NCBI RefSeq assembly: GCF_003143855.1
Contig: NZ_QFRK01000052.1
Span: 1-39,744, forward strand
Direction of reading: 5' to 3'
DNA from: Streptomyces sp. NWU339
GTDB taxonomy: Bacteria > Actinomycetota > Actinomycetes > Streptomycetales > Streptomycetaceae
Length of the DNA stretch: 39,744 nt
Both the position numbers and the translations under genes were made by a program. Under the pieces are notes generated by a model that did no database searches, was not told the DNA's origin, and saw nothing but the letters and a program-made list of their open reading frames with translations. This document shows, piece by piece, positions 8,253 to 16,773 of the stretch. The number at the start of each line of letters is the position of its first letter. Position 1 is the first letter of the stretch.

Positions 8253-8873
8253 ATGGCGCCGCCCCTGCCGGGCCCGCTGGCCCACGTCGCCCCGTTGCTC
8301 GGCCATTACGGGTACTGGGCCGTCGGCACCGTGGTCTTCGTGGAGGACTTCGGCGTTCCCGCCCCGGGCGAGACGATCCTGATCGCCGCGGGGACCTACG
8401 CCGGGGCCGGTCGGCTGGACATCGTTGCGGTCGCGGTGATCGCCTTCATCGCGGCCATCGTGGGCGACAACGTCGGCTACCTGATCGGCCGTTCCGGCGG
8501 ACGGGCCCTCGTCCACCGCTGGGGCCGCTACGTCCTCCTCACCCCCGAGCGCTTCCACAAGACCGAGGAGCTCTTCACCCGCCACGGCGGCAAGATCGTC
8601 ACCGTGGCCCGTTTCATCGAGGGGCTGCGCCAGGCCAACGGCATCATCGCCGGGACCAGCGGCATGCGCTGGCGCCGCTTCCTCGCCTTCAACGCACTCG
8701 GCGCCGCGCTGTGGGTGGGCCTGTGGGCGACTTTGGCCTACGCGGCCGGCACCCACATCACCACCCTCTACGAGGAGATCAGCCGCTACCAGCTCTACGT
8801 ACTCATCGCCCTCGGCGCCCTGGCCGCAGCGCTCGTCGGCCGGCGTCTGCTGCGGCGCAGACACGAGAACTGA
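8253..8873 (+). CDS. DedA-family (VTT domain) membrane protein
   Basis: A 206-residue integral membrane protein. Diagnostic segments are VFVEDFGVPAPGETILIAAG, then VGDNVGYLIGRSGGR, then FTRHGGKIVTVARFIEGLRQANGIIAGTSGM with the conserved R-F-x-x-G-x-R, and a C-terminal hydrophobic anchor. DedA proteins are proposed to be lipid flippases (undecaprenyl phosphate or phospholipids) and affect envelope stress resistance. The ATG at 8253 has no clear ribosome site. A TACGGT box 7 nt upstream would suit a leaderless transcript, and an imperfect dyad GAACTCAAGTTC lies at 8123-8134. Confidence 0.85.
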   Translation: MAPPLPGPLAHVAPLLGHYGYWAVGTVVFVEDFGVPAPGETILIAAGTYAGAGRLDIVAVAVIAFIAAIVGDNVGYLIGRSGGRALVHRWGRYVLLTPERFHKTEELFTRHGGKIVTVARFIEGLRQANGIIAGTSGMRWRRFLAFNALGAALWVGLWATLAYAAGTHITTLYEEISRYQLYVLIALGALAAALVGRRLLRRRHEN

Positions 8874-8968
8874 CGCACCACGTGCGGCCGTTCACCGTTC
8901 CGTCTGCGGCCGGGGGACGGAGGACAGGGAACGACGGTGAAGGGACGCGGCCACCGCGACGGTCCCGG

Positions 8969-9088
8969 ATGCTGCACACCCTGCACGAGACCAAGCACGA
9001 CATCCTGCTCGCCCACGAACGCGCCCGCCTGGCGGCCCACCACTACGCCTGCGTCGCACTCGCCCAACTCGGCGCCGCCGCCGACCCT
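8969..9088 (+). pseudogene. Small gene interrupted by an insertion sequence
   Basis: The ATG at 8969 opens a frame, MLHTLHETKHDILLAHERARL followed by AAHHYACVALAQLG, that runs into the left terminal repeat of the IS at 9089. It is helical and His-rich; no family is recognised. The sequence after the right target duplication (10246 onward) does not continue in the same frame, so either this is only a 5' fragment or it is not a gene. Confidence 0.3.
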
Positions 9089-10240
9089 GTGCCGCTCGAA
9101 AGGTCGTCGGCGCAGGTGGGAGTGGTGCGGTTCGACCCCGGGAGCATGTCCGCGTGATCGTGTCCCTGCTGTACCAGGTGGCCCGGAGGCTGCCGTCCGT
9201 CCCGCCGGTGCTGCCGCGCCGCGCCACCACCCAGGACGCGGAACCGCTCGTGCCATGGCACGAGCACGCGGTCCTGCGCCGCCAACCGGCCGGCCCGCTC
9301 CGGGCCGGCCGACCGATTCCGGTGCGCCGCCCCGTCCGCGCCGATGCCCCGGCGACACCGGCGCGAGGTCTTCTCGGTCACCCCGCCACCCTGCCCGCCC
9401 GACACCCCAGGTTCATCGCCGCCCCGTGGGACTACACCGCACGCCGACGCACGGACGCCCACCCCAGCAGCGATCAGGACGCTCGTCCTGCGGCCGGCCC
9501 GGGACAACCCGCGGTGGGGGCACCGGCGCATCCCAGGGGGAGTAGGCCCGACTCGGGCATCGGATCGCCGCCGCGACGGCGGGGGAGATCCTCCACGCCG
9601 CGGGCACCGGCCCGGCGCCGCGTCGTGCCGGTCCGACCCGGCGCGCGTTCCCGGCCGCCCGGGCCGGGGCATCATCGCGGCGGCCTTCCTCCGCTCCGGC
9701 ACCGCGCTCGGCAGGCGGCGCTATGCGCCGGCCTTCCCCGGGCACGGCACCCGGCGCCCGCACAGCACCGGCGTCACCGCCCACCCCATCCGGGAGTGGA
9801 CGGTGCGGCAGGCGCGGAATTTCGCCGCCGGCCTCGGGATGTGCAGGGAGTCCTGCGGTTTCTGCTGCGGGGATCGAGACGGCACGTACGGCGGGGCGTT
9901 CGACGCGGTCCTCGAGGCCAAGGAACTGGACGTGATCAAGAGTGCGCCGCGGGTGCCTGGGAGGAACGCCCACGGCGAGAGCTTCCTCGGCAGCCTCCGC
10001 CGCGAGGTTTTCGCTCACGGCCTCGTCATGGGGGCGCCCTGCCCCGGCAGGTGCTTGCGGCCTGCCGGAGGCACCACCACGAGCATCGGCCCCCCGGCGC
10101 GCCGCCAGCCGATGGCCAGAGACAGCCCGCCGCGATAGGCAGCGGCGCCCGCAGGCTGCTGCGTACCCGGGTCCTCGGCGGCCTCATCAGCGAGTACGGA
10201 TACGCCGCGTGACCAGCGGCGACGACTTTTCGAGCGGCAC
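9089..10240 (+). mobile_element. Decayed integrase-core IS with perfect 5-bp target duplication (copy 1)
   Basis: The left end 9089-9109 starts GTGCCGCTCGAAAGGTCG. The right end 10220-10240, reverse-complemented, starts GTGCCGCTCGAAAAGTCG; 20 of 21 bases match. ACCCT directly precedes (9084-9088) and follows (10241-10245) the element, a clean 5-bp target duplication. Length 1152 bp. The transposase inside is frameshifted. A related copy lies at 36367-37564. Confidence 0.85.
9154..10212 (+). pseudogene. Integrase-core transposase of the copy 1 IS (frameshifted)
   Basis: The N-terminal frame from GTG 9154 (VSLLYQVARRLPSVPPVLPRR) shifts into a second frame (TLVLRPARDNPRWGHRRI, then TGVTAHPIREWTVRQARNF and AVLEAKELDVIKSAPRVPGRN), and the tail RLLRTRVLGGLISEYGYAA is back in the first frame. 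At least three frame changes are needed, and the catalytic FLIRDRD-like region is altered (FCCGDRDGTY). The protein cannot be active. A normal member is about 350 residues. Confidence 0.8.
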
Positions 10241-10501
10241 ACCCTCTGCGGGGAGTATCTACCGGCCGCCGTCACCGCGGCGGACCGGCCTGCCCAGCTT
10301 CTCGTGGACCTGTGCCGCCGGCACCCCGAAGGCGGCGACCGCCCCCCGAGCTGCATCAACCGCCCATCCGTGAAGAGACGACGGAGATCATAAGTTCGGG
10401 CCCGGTCGGGAATATGAACGGTTCACGCACGGTCTACAATGATACCCCCCTAGGGTATAAGTCAGGGTGTCTCGGCCGCAGGGGCGCCCGGAGAGGAAGC
10501 G
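10241..10501. other. Intergenic region leading to the copper ATPase
   Basis: After the IS target duplication, about 140 bases read as a plausible fragment (EYLPAAVTAADRPAQLLVDL) but without a start. The copper-responsive promoter region follows. Confidence 0.4.
10435..10458 (+). promoter_or_regulatory. CsoR-like operator and promoter of the copper ATPase
   Basis: ATACCCCCCTAGGGTAT (10442-10458) is an inverted repeat of ATACCC and GGGTAT around a G/C-tract, the form of CsoR-type copper-sensing operators. It directly follows a TACAAT -10 box (10435-10440), so bound CsoR would block initiation and Cu(I) would relieve it. No csoR gene is in this window. Operator assignment is by pattern only. 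Confidence 0.65.
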
Positions 10502-12748
10502 ATGAGCATGCCCCACCACGAGCACGGATCGCACCCAGGCATACAAGGTGAGGGGCGGGATCACGCCCGGGAGGCCACGCATGGCCCGGTGCCTGAGCAC
10601 GACCGGCACGGCGGGGTGGACACCGATGCCATGCATGAGCACGTCCACGACGGACACGGGGGTCAGGACCCGCACTCCGGTCACGACATGTCTCACACGG
10701 GTCACGGCGGTCACGGTGACCATGTCGGGCAGTTCCGCCGACTTTTCTGGATCATGCTCGCACTCGCAGTTCCCACCGTGCTGCTCAGCCCGATGTTCGC
10801 GACGGTCCTGGGCTACGACCTGCCGGACGTTCCCGGGCTCACGTGGGTCTCGCCGGTCCTGGGCACCGTGATCTACGTCTGGGGCGGCCGGCCGTTCCTG
10901 ACCGGCGCCGTCAGTGAACTCACGGCCCGCAAGCCCGGGATGATGCTGCTGATCGGCATGGCCATCACCGTGGCCTTCCTCGCATCCTGGGGCGCCACGC
11001 TCGGCGTGCTGTCCCACGAGCTCGAGTTCTGGTGGGAGCTCGCCCTCCTGGTTGTGATCATGCTGCTCGGTCACTGGATCGAGATGCGCTCCCTCGCCCA
11101 GACCTCCTCCGCCCTGGACTCCCTCGCCGCACTCCTGCCCGATGAGGCGGAGAGGATCGATGGTGACACCGTCGTCGTTGTCGCCCCGTCGGAGCTCCAG
11201 CTTGGTGACGTCGTCATCGTCCGCCCCGGCGGCCGTGTCCCGGCCGATGGCGAGGTGGTCGACGGCGGGGCTGACGTCGACGAGTCGATGATCACCGGTG
11301 AGTCCAGGCCGGTGCGGCGCGGGGTCGGCGACCAGGTCGTCGCCGGCACGGTTGCGACCGACAGCGCGCTGCGGGTGCGGATCTCCGCCGTCGGGGACGA
11401 CACGGCCCTCGCGGGCATCCAGCGCCTGGTCGCCGAGGCCCAGTCCTCCTCCACCCGCGCCCAGCGCCTGGCCGACAAGGCCGCCGGCTGGCTGTTCTGG
11501 TTCGCCCTCGGTGCCGCCGTGATCACCTTGGCCGCCTGGCTGCTGCTGAGTACGCCCGAGCAGGCCTGGATCCGCGTGATCACGGTGCTGGTCATCGCCT
11601 GCCCCCACGCCCTGGGTCTGGCGATCCCGCTGGTGGTCTCCATCGCCACGGAGCGCGCCGCCAAGGGCGGGGTGCTGGTCAAGGACCGCATGGCGCTGGA
11701 GCAGATGCGCACCGTCGACGCCGTCCTGTTCGACAAGACCGGCACCCTGACCAAGGGCGAGCCCACGGTGACCGGGATCGAACCCGCCGGCGGCCGTGGT
11801 GAGGACGACGTGCTGGCCCTGGCCGCCGCGGCGGAGAGCTACAGCGAGCACCCCCTGGCCACGGCCATCGTCGGGGCGGCACGGACGCGCGGGCTGGAGG
11901 TGCCCGGGTCCACCGACTTCTCCTCCTCCCCGGCCGTGGGGGTGCGGGCGGTGGTGGACGGCACCGTGATCGCCGTGGGCGGTCCCTACCTCCTCGAGGA
12001 GCACGGCCTCGACGAGTTGCCCGTCGCCGACGCGTGGCGGAAGGAGGGCGCGATCATTCTGCACGTCCTCGCCGACGGCCGGGTGATCGGTGCGCTGCGG
12101 CTGGCCGACGAGATCCGGCCGGAGTCCCGCGAGGCGGTGGACGCCCTGCACGCGGCGGGCACCCAGGTCGTGATGATCACCGGCGACGCCCGTGCGGTGG
12201 CCGCCACCGTCGCCGGGGAACTGGGCATCGACCGCGTGTTCGCCGGGGTGCGGCCCGAGGACAAGGCGGCCAAGGTCGCGGAGCTCCAGTCGGAGGGGCT
12301 GAAGGTCGCCATGGTCGGTGACGGGGTCAACGACGCCCCGGCCCTCGCCCAGGCGGACGTCGGCATCGCCATCGGCGCCGGCACGGATGTCGCGATCGCC
12401 TCCGCCGGAGTCATCCTCGCCTCCGACGATCCGCGGTCCGTGCTGTCGGTCATCCAGCTCTCCCGCGCCTCGTACCGCAAGATGAAGCAGAACCTGTGGT
12501 GGGCCGCCGGATACAACCTCATCTCCGTGCCGCTGGCCGTCGGCGTGCTCGCCCCGGTCGGTTTCGTCATGCCCATGGCCGTGGGTGCGTTGCTGATGTC
12601 GCTGTCCACCGTCGTGGTGGCGATGAACGCCCAGCTGCTCCGACGCCTCGCCCTCAGCCCTCGGGCCAGTGCCGGCGCCGTGCGCGGCGCTCCGCCCGTG
12701 CGCGGCGAGCGAATCGACCGGGGCGAAGCGGACCTCGTGCACCACTGA
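10502..12748 (+). CDS. copB: CopB-type (CPH, P1B-3) heavy-metal translocating P-type ATPase
   Basis: A 748-residue protein with an AGAGGAAG ribosome site before ATG 10502. Residues 5-75 are extremely His-rich and probably bind metal. Hydrophobic pairs follow, then the actuator TGES (265-268), the transmembrane metal site C367-P368-H369 (ACPHALGLAIP), the phosphorylation site D411 in DKTGTLT, SEHPLA with H450, and GDGVND (606-611). The last membrane segments contain YNLISVPLA and MSLSTVVVAMNA, the P1B-3 signature. CPH and the His-rich N-terminus point to Cu(II)/Cu(I) or Ag export. A CsoR-like operator lies just upstream. It looks intact. Confidence 0.93.
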   Translation: MSMPHHEHGSHPGIQGEGRDHAREATHGPVPEHDRHGGVDTDAMHEHVHDGHGGQDPHSGHDMSHTGHGGHGDHVGQFRRLFWIMLALAVPTVLLSPMFATVLGYDLPDVPGLTWVSPVLGTVIYVWGGRPFLTGAVSELTARKPGMMLLIGMAITVAFLASWGATLGVLSHELEFWWELALLVVIMLLGHWIEMRSLAQTSSALDSLAALLPDEAERIDGDTVVVVAPSELQLGDVVIVRPGGRVPADGEVVDGGADVDESMITGESRPVRRGVGDQVVAGTVATDSALRVRISAVGDDTALAGIQRLVAEAQSSSTRAQRLADKAAGWLFWFALGAAVITLAAWLLLSTPEQAWIRVITVLVIACPHALGLAIPLVVSIATERAAKGGVLVKDRMALEQMRTVDAVLFDKTGTLTKGEPTVTGIEPAGGRGEDDVLALAAAAESYSEHPLATAIVGAARTRGLEVPGSTDFSSSPAVGVRAVVDGTVIAVGGPYLLEEHGLDELPVADAWRKEGAIILHVLADGRVIGALRLADEIRPESREAVDALHAAGTQVVMITGDARAVAATVAGELGIDRVFAGVRPEDKAAKVAELQSEGLKVAMVGDGVNDAPALAQADVGIAIGAGTDVAIASAGVILASDDPRSVLSVIQLSRASYRKMKQNLWWAAGYNLISVPLAVGVLAPVGFVMPMAVGALLMSLSTVVVAMNAQLLRRLALSPRASAGAVRGAPPVRGERIDRGEADLVHH

Positions 12749-12835
12749 GCCCGAGGCGGCGTCCTGTCGGGCCGCGGATCAGGCGGGCGAGGATCGTGGC
12801 GCCCGAAGCGGTGGCCGCCCGGGCGAAGGCCCCCT

Positions 12836-13171
12836 TCATCGGATCGCCGGGCCTCCGGTCTCCTGCCGTTGGGCGGGGGCAGCGGCGGCCGGGATCACGC
12901 AGCAGCCCTTGCCCTGCCAGGCGTCGACGAGGTCGTTCAGGTTGCGGACGAGGTCGGTGTACCCGCCGTTGCGGTGCGGGAGGCGGCTGTCCTACGGCTT
13001 CTCGTCGGCGTCGTACCGCTGCGGCGAGCGGGGCAGAGGAGTGGCGACGAAGGCATCCCTGCCGTACGTGATCTCGACCGGCCCTTCGACGCACAGCACG
13101 CGCCGGACCGGACGGGCAGTCACGCAGACGCTCGGCTGGGACACCCCGGCCGAGCGCCTGCGCCAGTTCAT
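12836..13171 (-). pseudogene. Hypothetical protein frame with one in-frame stop
   Basis: From ATG 13171 the minus strand reads MNWRRRSAGVSQPSVCVTAR, then VEGPVEITYGRDAFVATPLP and SPQRYDADEKP. A TAG (12992-12994) follows, and the same frame continues DSRLPHRNGGYTDLVRNLNDL to a TGA at 12836-12838. The smooth reading across the stop suggests a nonsense mutation in a protein of about 111 residues. No family is recognised. The first part alone (58 residues) might be expressed. Confidence 0.4.
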
Positions 13172-13197
13172 GCGAATACCCCACTGAGCCAGCAGGT

Positions 13198-13340
13198 TCA
13201 GACATCAGGCACACCGGCCTCCGGGGTGGCGAACCCAGACTCCTCCACCTGCTTCCCGGCCGCAGACCGGTACTGGATCTTGTACGGGTGAGGGCGCTTC
13301 GACCACCGCGGCCGCGGATGCTCACACTCCTTGGGGAACG
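13198..13340 (-). pseudogene. N-terminal remnant of a phage-type tyrosine integrase
   Basis: The frame reads FPKECEHPRPRWSKRPHPYK, then IQYRSAAGKQVEESGFATPEAG, and stops at 13198. The Cys-rich start and the KIQYR-x5-K-x-x-E-E-S-G-F run resemble the arm-binding N-terminal domain of Streptomyces phage or ICE integrases. The catalytic domain is absent. The 15-bp motif described at 13439-14625 lies just upstream of its 5' end. Confidence 0.5.
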
Positions 13341-13468
13341 ACCCTCTCCCAGGAACCAACGAACCAGAAGGCGCGGGCTGCTGACCCACGACGACCGATG
13401 CTGACAGTTTGCTGACCGTCGGTAGTCCTGAACGCCGCTGACCTGCGCTGATGTGCGCAGGGTTCGCT

Positions 13469-13633
13469 ATGTTCTGGAACTGGATCGGCCGGACCCAGGA
13501 GGAGATCGAACAGGCCCCCCGGGACTGGATGGAAGGCACCCGCTTCGGCGAGGTGAAGGGCTACGACGGCGCCCCGCTGCCGGCCCTCGAGCTCCCGCCG
13601 GTACCGCTGAAGCCGCGAGGAAGGGCGCGCTGA
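13469..13633 (+). pseudogene. C-terminal remnant of a pirin-family protein
   Basis: The frame reads MFWNWIGRTQEEIEQAPRDW, then MEGTRFGEVKGYDGAPLPAL and PLKPRGRAR before TGA at 13631-13633. This matches the end of the pirin C-terminal cupin (WNFIGR, EEI, RFG, GYDG-PLPAP, LKPRGR). About 55 of the roughly 300 residues of a full pirin remain, so this is a truncated 3' end. It is bracketed by two copies of the 15-bp motif, consistent with loss of the rest by recombination. Confidence 0.7.
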
Positions 13634-13645
13634 CCTGCGGTAATG

Positions 13646-14800
13646 CCTGATCCCTGGTGGCTGGTGGGCGGGCGGCGGTCGGGCGCTGCCTCCGGCTTTC
13701 CGGTCGCTCGCGGGAGGACGGCTGAGCGGGGTGCGGACCGGAGCCGGGATGGCGGGCGATTCCACGGTGTGGCCGTCTGTGAGCAGCTGTGGCAGGACTC
13801 TTGCTGACCTGATGCTGACTTCACTGACGCCTCGTCAGCTGCGATTGGGGCACTCCTTTCGCAGCTCCCTCGCGCGCGGTGGCCTTTGCGGACCCGGGGG
13901 CGGCCGGACGAATGCCGGCCCGGCGGGCGGCTGGGCCGGTGCCGGTGCGTGAACTCGGCACTTGCCCTGTCGTCTTGTGGAGAATCGACAAGATTCGGGG
14001 GCCGTGGATGCCTGCTGGTGAACGCTGCTTTCCTTGATCCGGTGAGAGAAGTGCTGTCCGAGCGCCGCCAGTGGGTTCGTCGTCTGCCGGTGGTACAGCA
14101 GTGGCACGTTGCTGAGCAGTGCGGAGAGCGCGGCTCGGCCCCCAGAGCGGTGCGCCGGTTCGGGAATGGTCCGGATCTTGGTCGAGGGATGCTGGTGGTG
14201 CGGGTGCCGACCGGTGGTGCTGCCGACGTCGTTGGGGTAGTCGCCGTGCGGACCACCGAAGTCGCGGTGAGTCGAAAGGCGGCGTGGTGTGCCCCTGTGA
14301 ATTTCGTCCTCAAGTTGTCCACCCAGGGGCGTGGACCTGCGGCGATGCCGCTACCCCCTTAGCTGACCTGCGCAGATGAGTCTTTCAGCGTCTTTCATAG
14401 GCGTGTCGTCTTATGCGGCCGATCCTCCCCACGCGCTCCCCAGCGGCGCGGATACTCCCCAGATCCTCCCCAGGGAAGGACGCCGTCACTGACGGCTCGA
14501 GCTGCGAATACCATTGCTGCAGACACGCTGAGTGACTGCCGTGGACGAGGCGCTGCGCGTCAGTCAACTCTGCCGTGGTCAGTTGTCCCGGAAGAGACCA
14601 GCCAACGCTGTGACCTGCAGTGATGGGCGGTCACGGGTCGTTGACGTGCGCGAATGGTCTTTCGATTGTTTCACGCTCGTGCCCGCACCCGGCCCGAGCG
14701 TCGGGACCAAGCCATGCCCGCCCCGCGACCAGCAACCGACACCACCGGTCTGCCGCCATCAGCGCAGGAGTAATCGTCAAGACCTGTGGGTCAATTGATC
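13646..14800. other. Gene-poor region of 1.15 kb
   Basis: No frame here has a family signature. The region holds two of the 15-bp motifs, a shortened version GCTGACCTGATG near 13804, a cluster of four CTCCCCA repeats and two adjacent GTCTTTCA repeats near 14381-14399. It looks like the non-coding flank of a former integrative element. Confidence 0.45.
14425..14472 (+). repeat. Four CTCCCCA repeats spaced 11, 19 and 11 bp
   Basis: Copies start at 14425, 14436, 14455 and 14466. The two pairs with 11-bp spacing, 30 bp apart, place the sites on similar helix faces, as in a multi-site protein-binding array. Confidence 0.5.
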
Positions 14801-15220
14801 TCAGTTTCGTCTGGGTGGGTTGATCGCGACGAGTTCGACTTCGAAGCCGTCGTCGTTCTCCAGGTAGGCGGCGTAGTGCTGTCCGCCGCCGGCGTATGGA
14901 TGCCGCTCAGGGAACATCAGCTGCCAGCCGTGCTGAACGGCGTCGGCGGTCAGCTTCTCGACCATGGTGGCGTCTTCGACGTGGAAGGCCAGGTGGTTCA
15001 GCCCCGGGCGGCAGCGATCGTGCCGTTCGGCAGTGAGGGCCGGGGACTGCTCGATGACTAGGTAGGTCGGGCCGAGCCGCCAACTGCGGCCGCCGTCCCA
15101 GCTTTGGTGAACGGCGTAACCCAGCGCCTCCAGCAGCCAACCGAGCGAGACAAGTGCGCGATGGAGGTTGGGCACCCACAACTCGACGTGATGCAGTGTG
15201 CCGTGTGTGGGCCGGCTCAT
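14801..15220 (-). CDS. VOC (glyoxalase/bleomycin-resistance fold) protein
   Basis: A 139-residue protein with one vicinal-oxygen-chelate module pair: LHHVELWVPNLHRALVSLGWLL at residues 9-30, YLVIEQSPAL in the middle, LNHLAFHVEDATMVEKL and YAAYLENDDGFEVELVAI at the end. Candidate metal ligands are H11, the His of LNHLAF and the Glu of FEVELVA. Substrate unknown. Its ATG overlaps the TGA of the IS256-type transposase by four bases (ATGA, 15217-15220), so it is probably translated with it and may be a passenger gene. Confidence 0.8.
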   Translation of the reverse strand: MSRPTHGTLHHVELWVPNLHRALVSLGWLLEALGYAVHQSWDGGRSWRLGPTYLVIEQSPALTAERHDRCRPGLNHLAFHVEDATMVEKLTADAVQHGWQLMFPERHPYAGGGQHYAAYLENDDGFEVELVAINPPRRN

Positions 15221-16499
15221 GCGGCCGCCTCCTCAGCATGCTCGACGAGGTGGCCGTTCTCGAAGCGGGCGCCGGAGCGGACGAGGGCGACGAGGCGGGG
15301 GGCGGTGACCGCGCGCCAGCGGGCCTGGGCGGCCTCGGCGAGCTTGAACACCATGGCGAGGGCGGCGGCCGGGCTGCCGGCACCGCGGGTGACCTTGGTC
15401 CGCAGCCTGATGGTGGCGAACGTGGACTCGATCGGGTTCGTGGTCCGCAGGTGGATCCAGTGCTCGGCCGGGAGGTCGTAGAACGCCAGGAGCTCGTCCA
15501 GGTCGCCGGTGATCTTCTCGGCGGCCTTGGGCCACTTCGCCCCGTAGTCCTTCGTGAACTGCTTCGCCGCCTGCTCGGCGTGGGCCCGGTCTTCGGCGCC
15601 TGTGATCTCCTGCAGGGCCTTCTTCGCTCCCGCGTGCACGGACTTCGGCAGTGCGTTGATCACATTGCGGGTCTTGTGAACCCAGCACCTTTGGTGCCTG
15701 GCCTGCGGAAACACCTCCGCCAGGGCCCGCCACAGGCCCATGGCCCCGTCGCCCACGACGAGCTCCGGATCGCGCATGCCGCGCCGCCGGCAGTCCCGCG
15801 GCAGGTCCGCCCAGGACTCGGTCGACTCCCGCAGCCCCTCGGCCAGGGCGATCAGCTCCTTGCTGCCGTCCGGGCGCACGCCCATCAGGACCAGGACGCA
15901 GGAGTGGGCCTGCCCGAGCCGGACCCTGGGGTGGACGCCGTCGGCCCACACGTAGACGTAGTCCGTCTCCGCCAGGTCGCGGCGCTGGAAGGCGGCGTGG
16001 TCGTCCTGCCACTGCCTGGTGAGCCGGTTCACCGTTGCCGCCGACAGGTCGGCCGCGGAGCCGAGGAACTGCTCGAGCGCGGGCACGAAGTCGCCCGACG
16101 ACAGGCCGTGCAGGTAGAGCAGCGGGAGGACCTCGCTGATCTTCGGGGACTTGCGGCACCAGGGCGGCTGGGGGTACCTCCCGGCCGAAGGCTGGGGGAG
16201 ATCTTCGACGAGAACCGCTGCCGTTCACCGGTCGTCTCGTCGACGCGGCGGTCGTTGACCCGCGGGGCGCGGACCTCGACCGGGCCGGCCGCGGTGGTCA
16301 CGGTGCGGGGGTGGTGGTGACCGTTGCGCACCACCAGGCGCCGCCCGCGTTCGTCCCGCTCGGCCGCCAACTCGGCTATGTACTGGTCGACTTCGGCTTC
16401 CAGTGCGGCGGCGAGCATCCGCCGGGCGCCCTCCCGCACGATCTCGTCGATCAGGGAGCCAGTAGCGGTGGAGCCGTCTTCGTTGACTACGCTGAGCAC
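15217..16499 (-). pseudogene. IS256-family (mutator-type) transposase, frameshifted by a short repeat
   Basis: From GTG 16499 the frame reads GSLIDEIVREGARRMLAAAL, then LVVRNGHHHPRTVTTAAGPV up to GERQRFSSKI. The 33-bp repeat at 16168-16200 follows and the frame changes; SPKISEVLPLLYLHGLSSGD and the rest continue in the second frame to 15217. Catalytic signatures are YVWADGVHP (Asp), LVVGDGAMGLWRA (Asp) and RTTNPIESTFATIRLR (Glu). The core is otherwise intact, about 420 residues. Without recoding no full transposase is made. The left end of the element could not be fixed. Confidence 0.85.
16168..16200 (-). repeat. 33-bp short repeat that breaks the IS256 transposase frame
   Basis: The stretch begins CTGGGGGTACC and ends CTGGGGGAG. 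It replaces what should be one codon (Leu of KILPPW), a net gain of 29 bases that shifts the frame. It shares both ends with 2650-2681. Confidence 0.6.
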
Positions 16500-16577
16500 G
16501 GGCGTGCCTTCCCGACCCGCGCTGCGAACGCGGGCCTACTCGATGACCATCAGTCGATCACTCGGGAAGGTACGCCC
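16500..16577. promoter_or_regulatory. Nested inverted repeats in the IS256 transposase leader
   Basis: GGGCGTGCCTTCCCGA (16500-16515) and TCGGGAAGGTACGCCC (16562-16577) pair with one mismatch. Inside them CCCGCG (16516-16521) pairs with CGCGGG (16529-16534). They lie immediately before the transposase GTG. They may be a terminal repeat plus a leader hairpin that limits expression from outside transcripts. Confidence 0.45.
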
Positions 16578-16773
16578 TTCGCGTGCCGCTCCGAGAGCCG
16601 ATCCACAAGTCATGAGCATTGCTCGCCGGAGGCGGCAGCAAGGAAGTGCTCACCACGTCCGCTGCACAGCCCGTCAGAGGCCACAGTGGCTGAGCCCCGC
16701 GCCTTGGCCGCAAGGTAACGGGCCGTCCAGGGCGGGCGGCAGTTGGCCTCTTATGTGCGGTGCCGGGCGCGCA

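Larger units (their letters stand above)
13439..14625 (+). repeat. Four direct copies of a 15-bp motif TGACCTGCRSWRATG
   Basis: Copies are at 13439-13453 (TGACCTGCGCTGATG), 13631-13645 (TGACCTGCGGTAATG), 14364-14378 (TGACCTGCGCAGATG) and 14611-14625 (TGACCTGCAGTGATG), all on the plus strand. Three are preceded by GC. The first two bracket the pirin remnant exactly; the second begins at its stop codon. Lying beside an integrase remnant, they may be recombinase arm sites or attachment-site footprints. Confidence 0.5.

Noticed and set aside
10388..12745. Very long open frame antisense to the copper ATPase
   Set aside because: It mirrors the ATPase codons, is rich in Gly, His, Asp and Arg without any domain, and is a normal effect of high GC content.
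13380..14650. tRNA or CRISPR array near the integrase remnant
   Set aside because: No cloverleaf could be drawn, and the repeated motifs are short and irregularly spaced, unlike CRISPR repeats.
14779..14797. Left terminal repeat of the IS256/VOC unit
   Set aside because: A weak similarity to the right-end sequence near 16543-16558 was seen but with too many mismatches and gaps to count as a terminal repeat.
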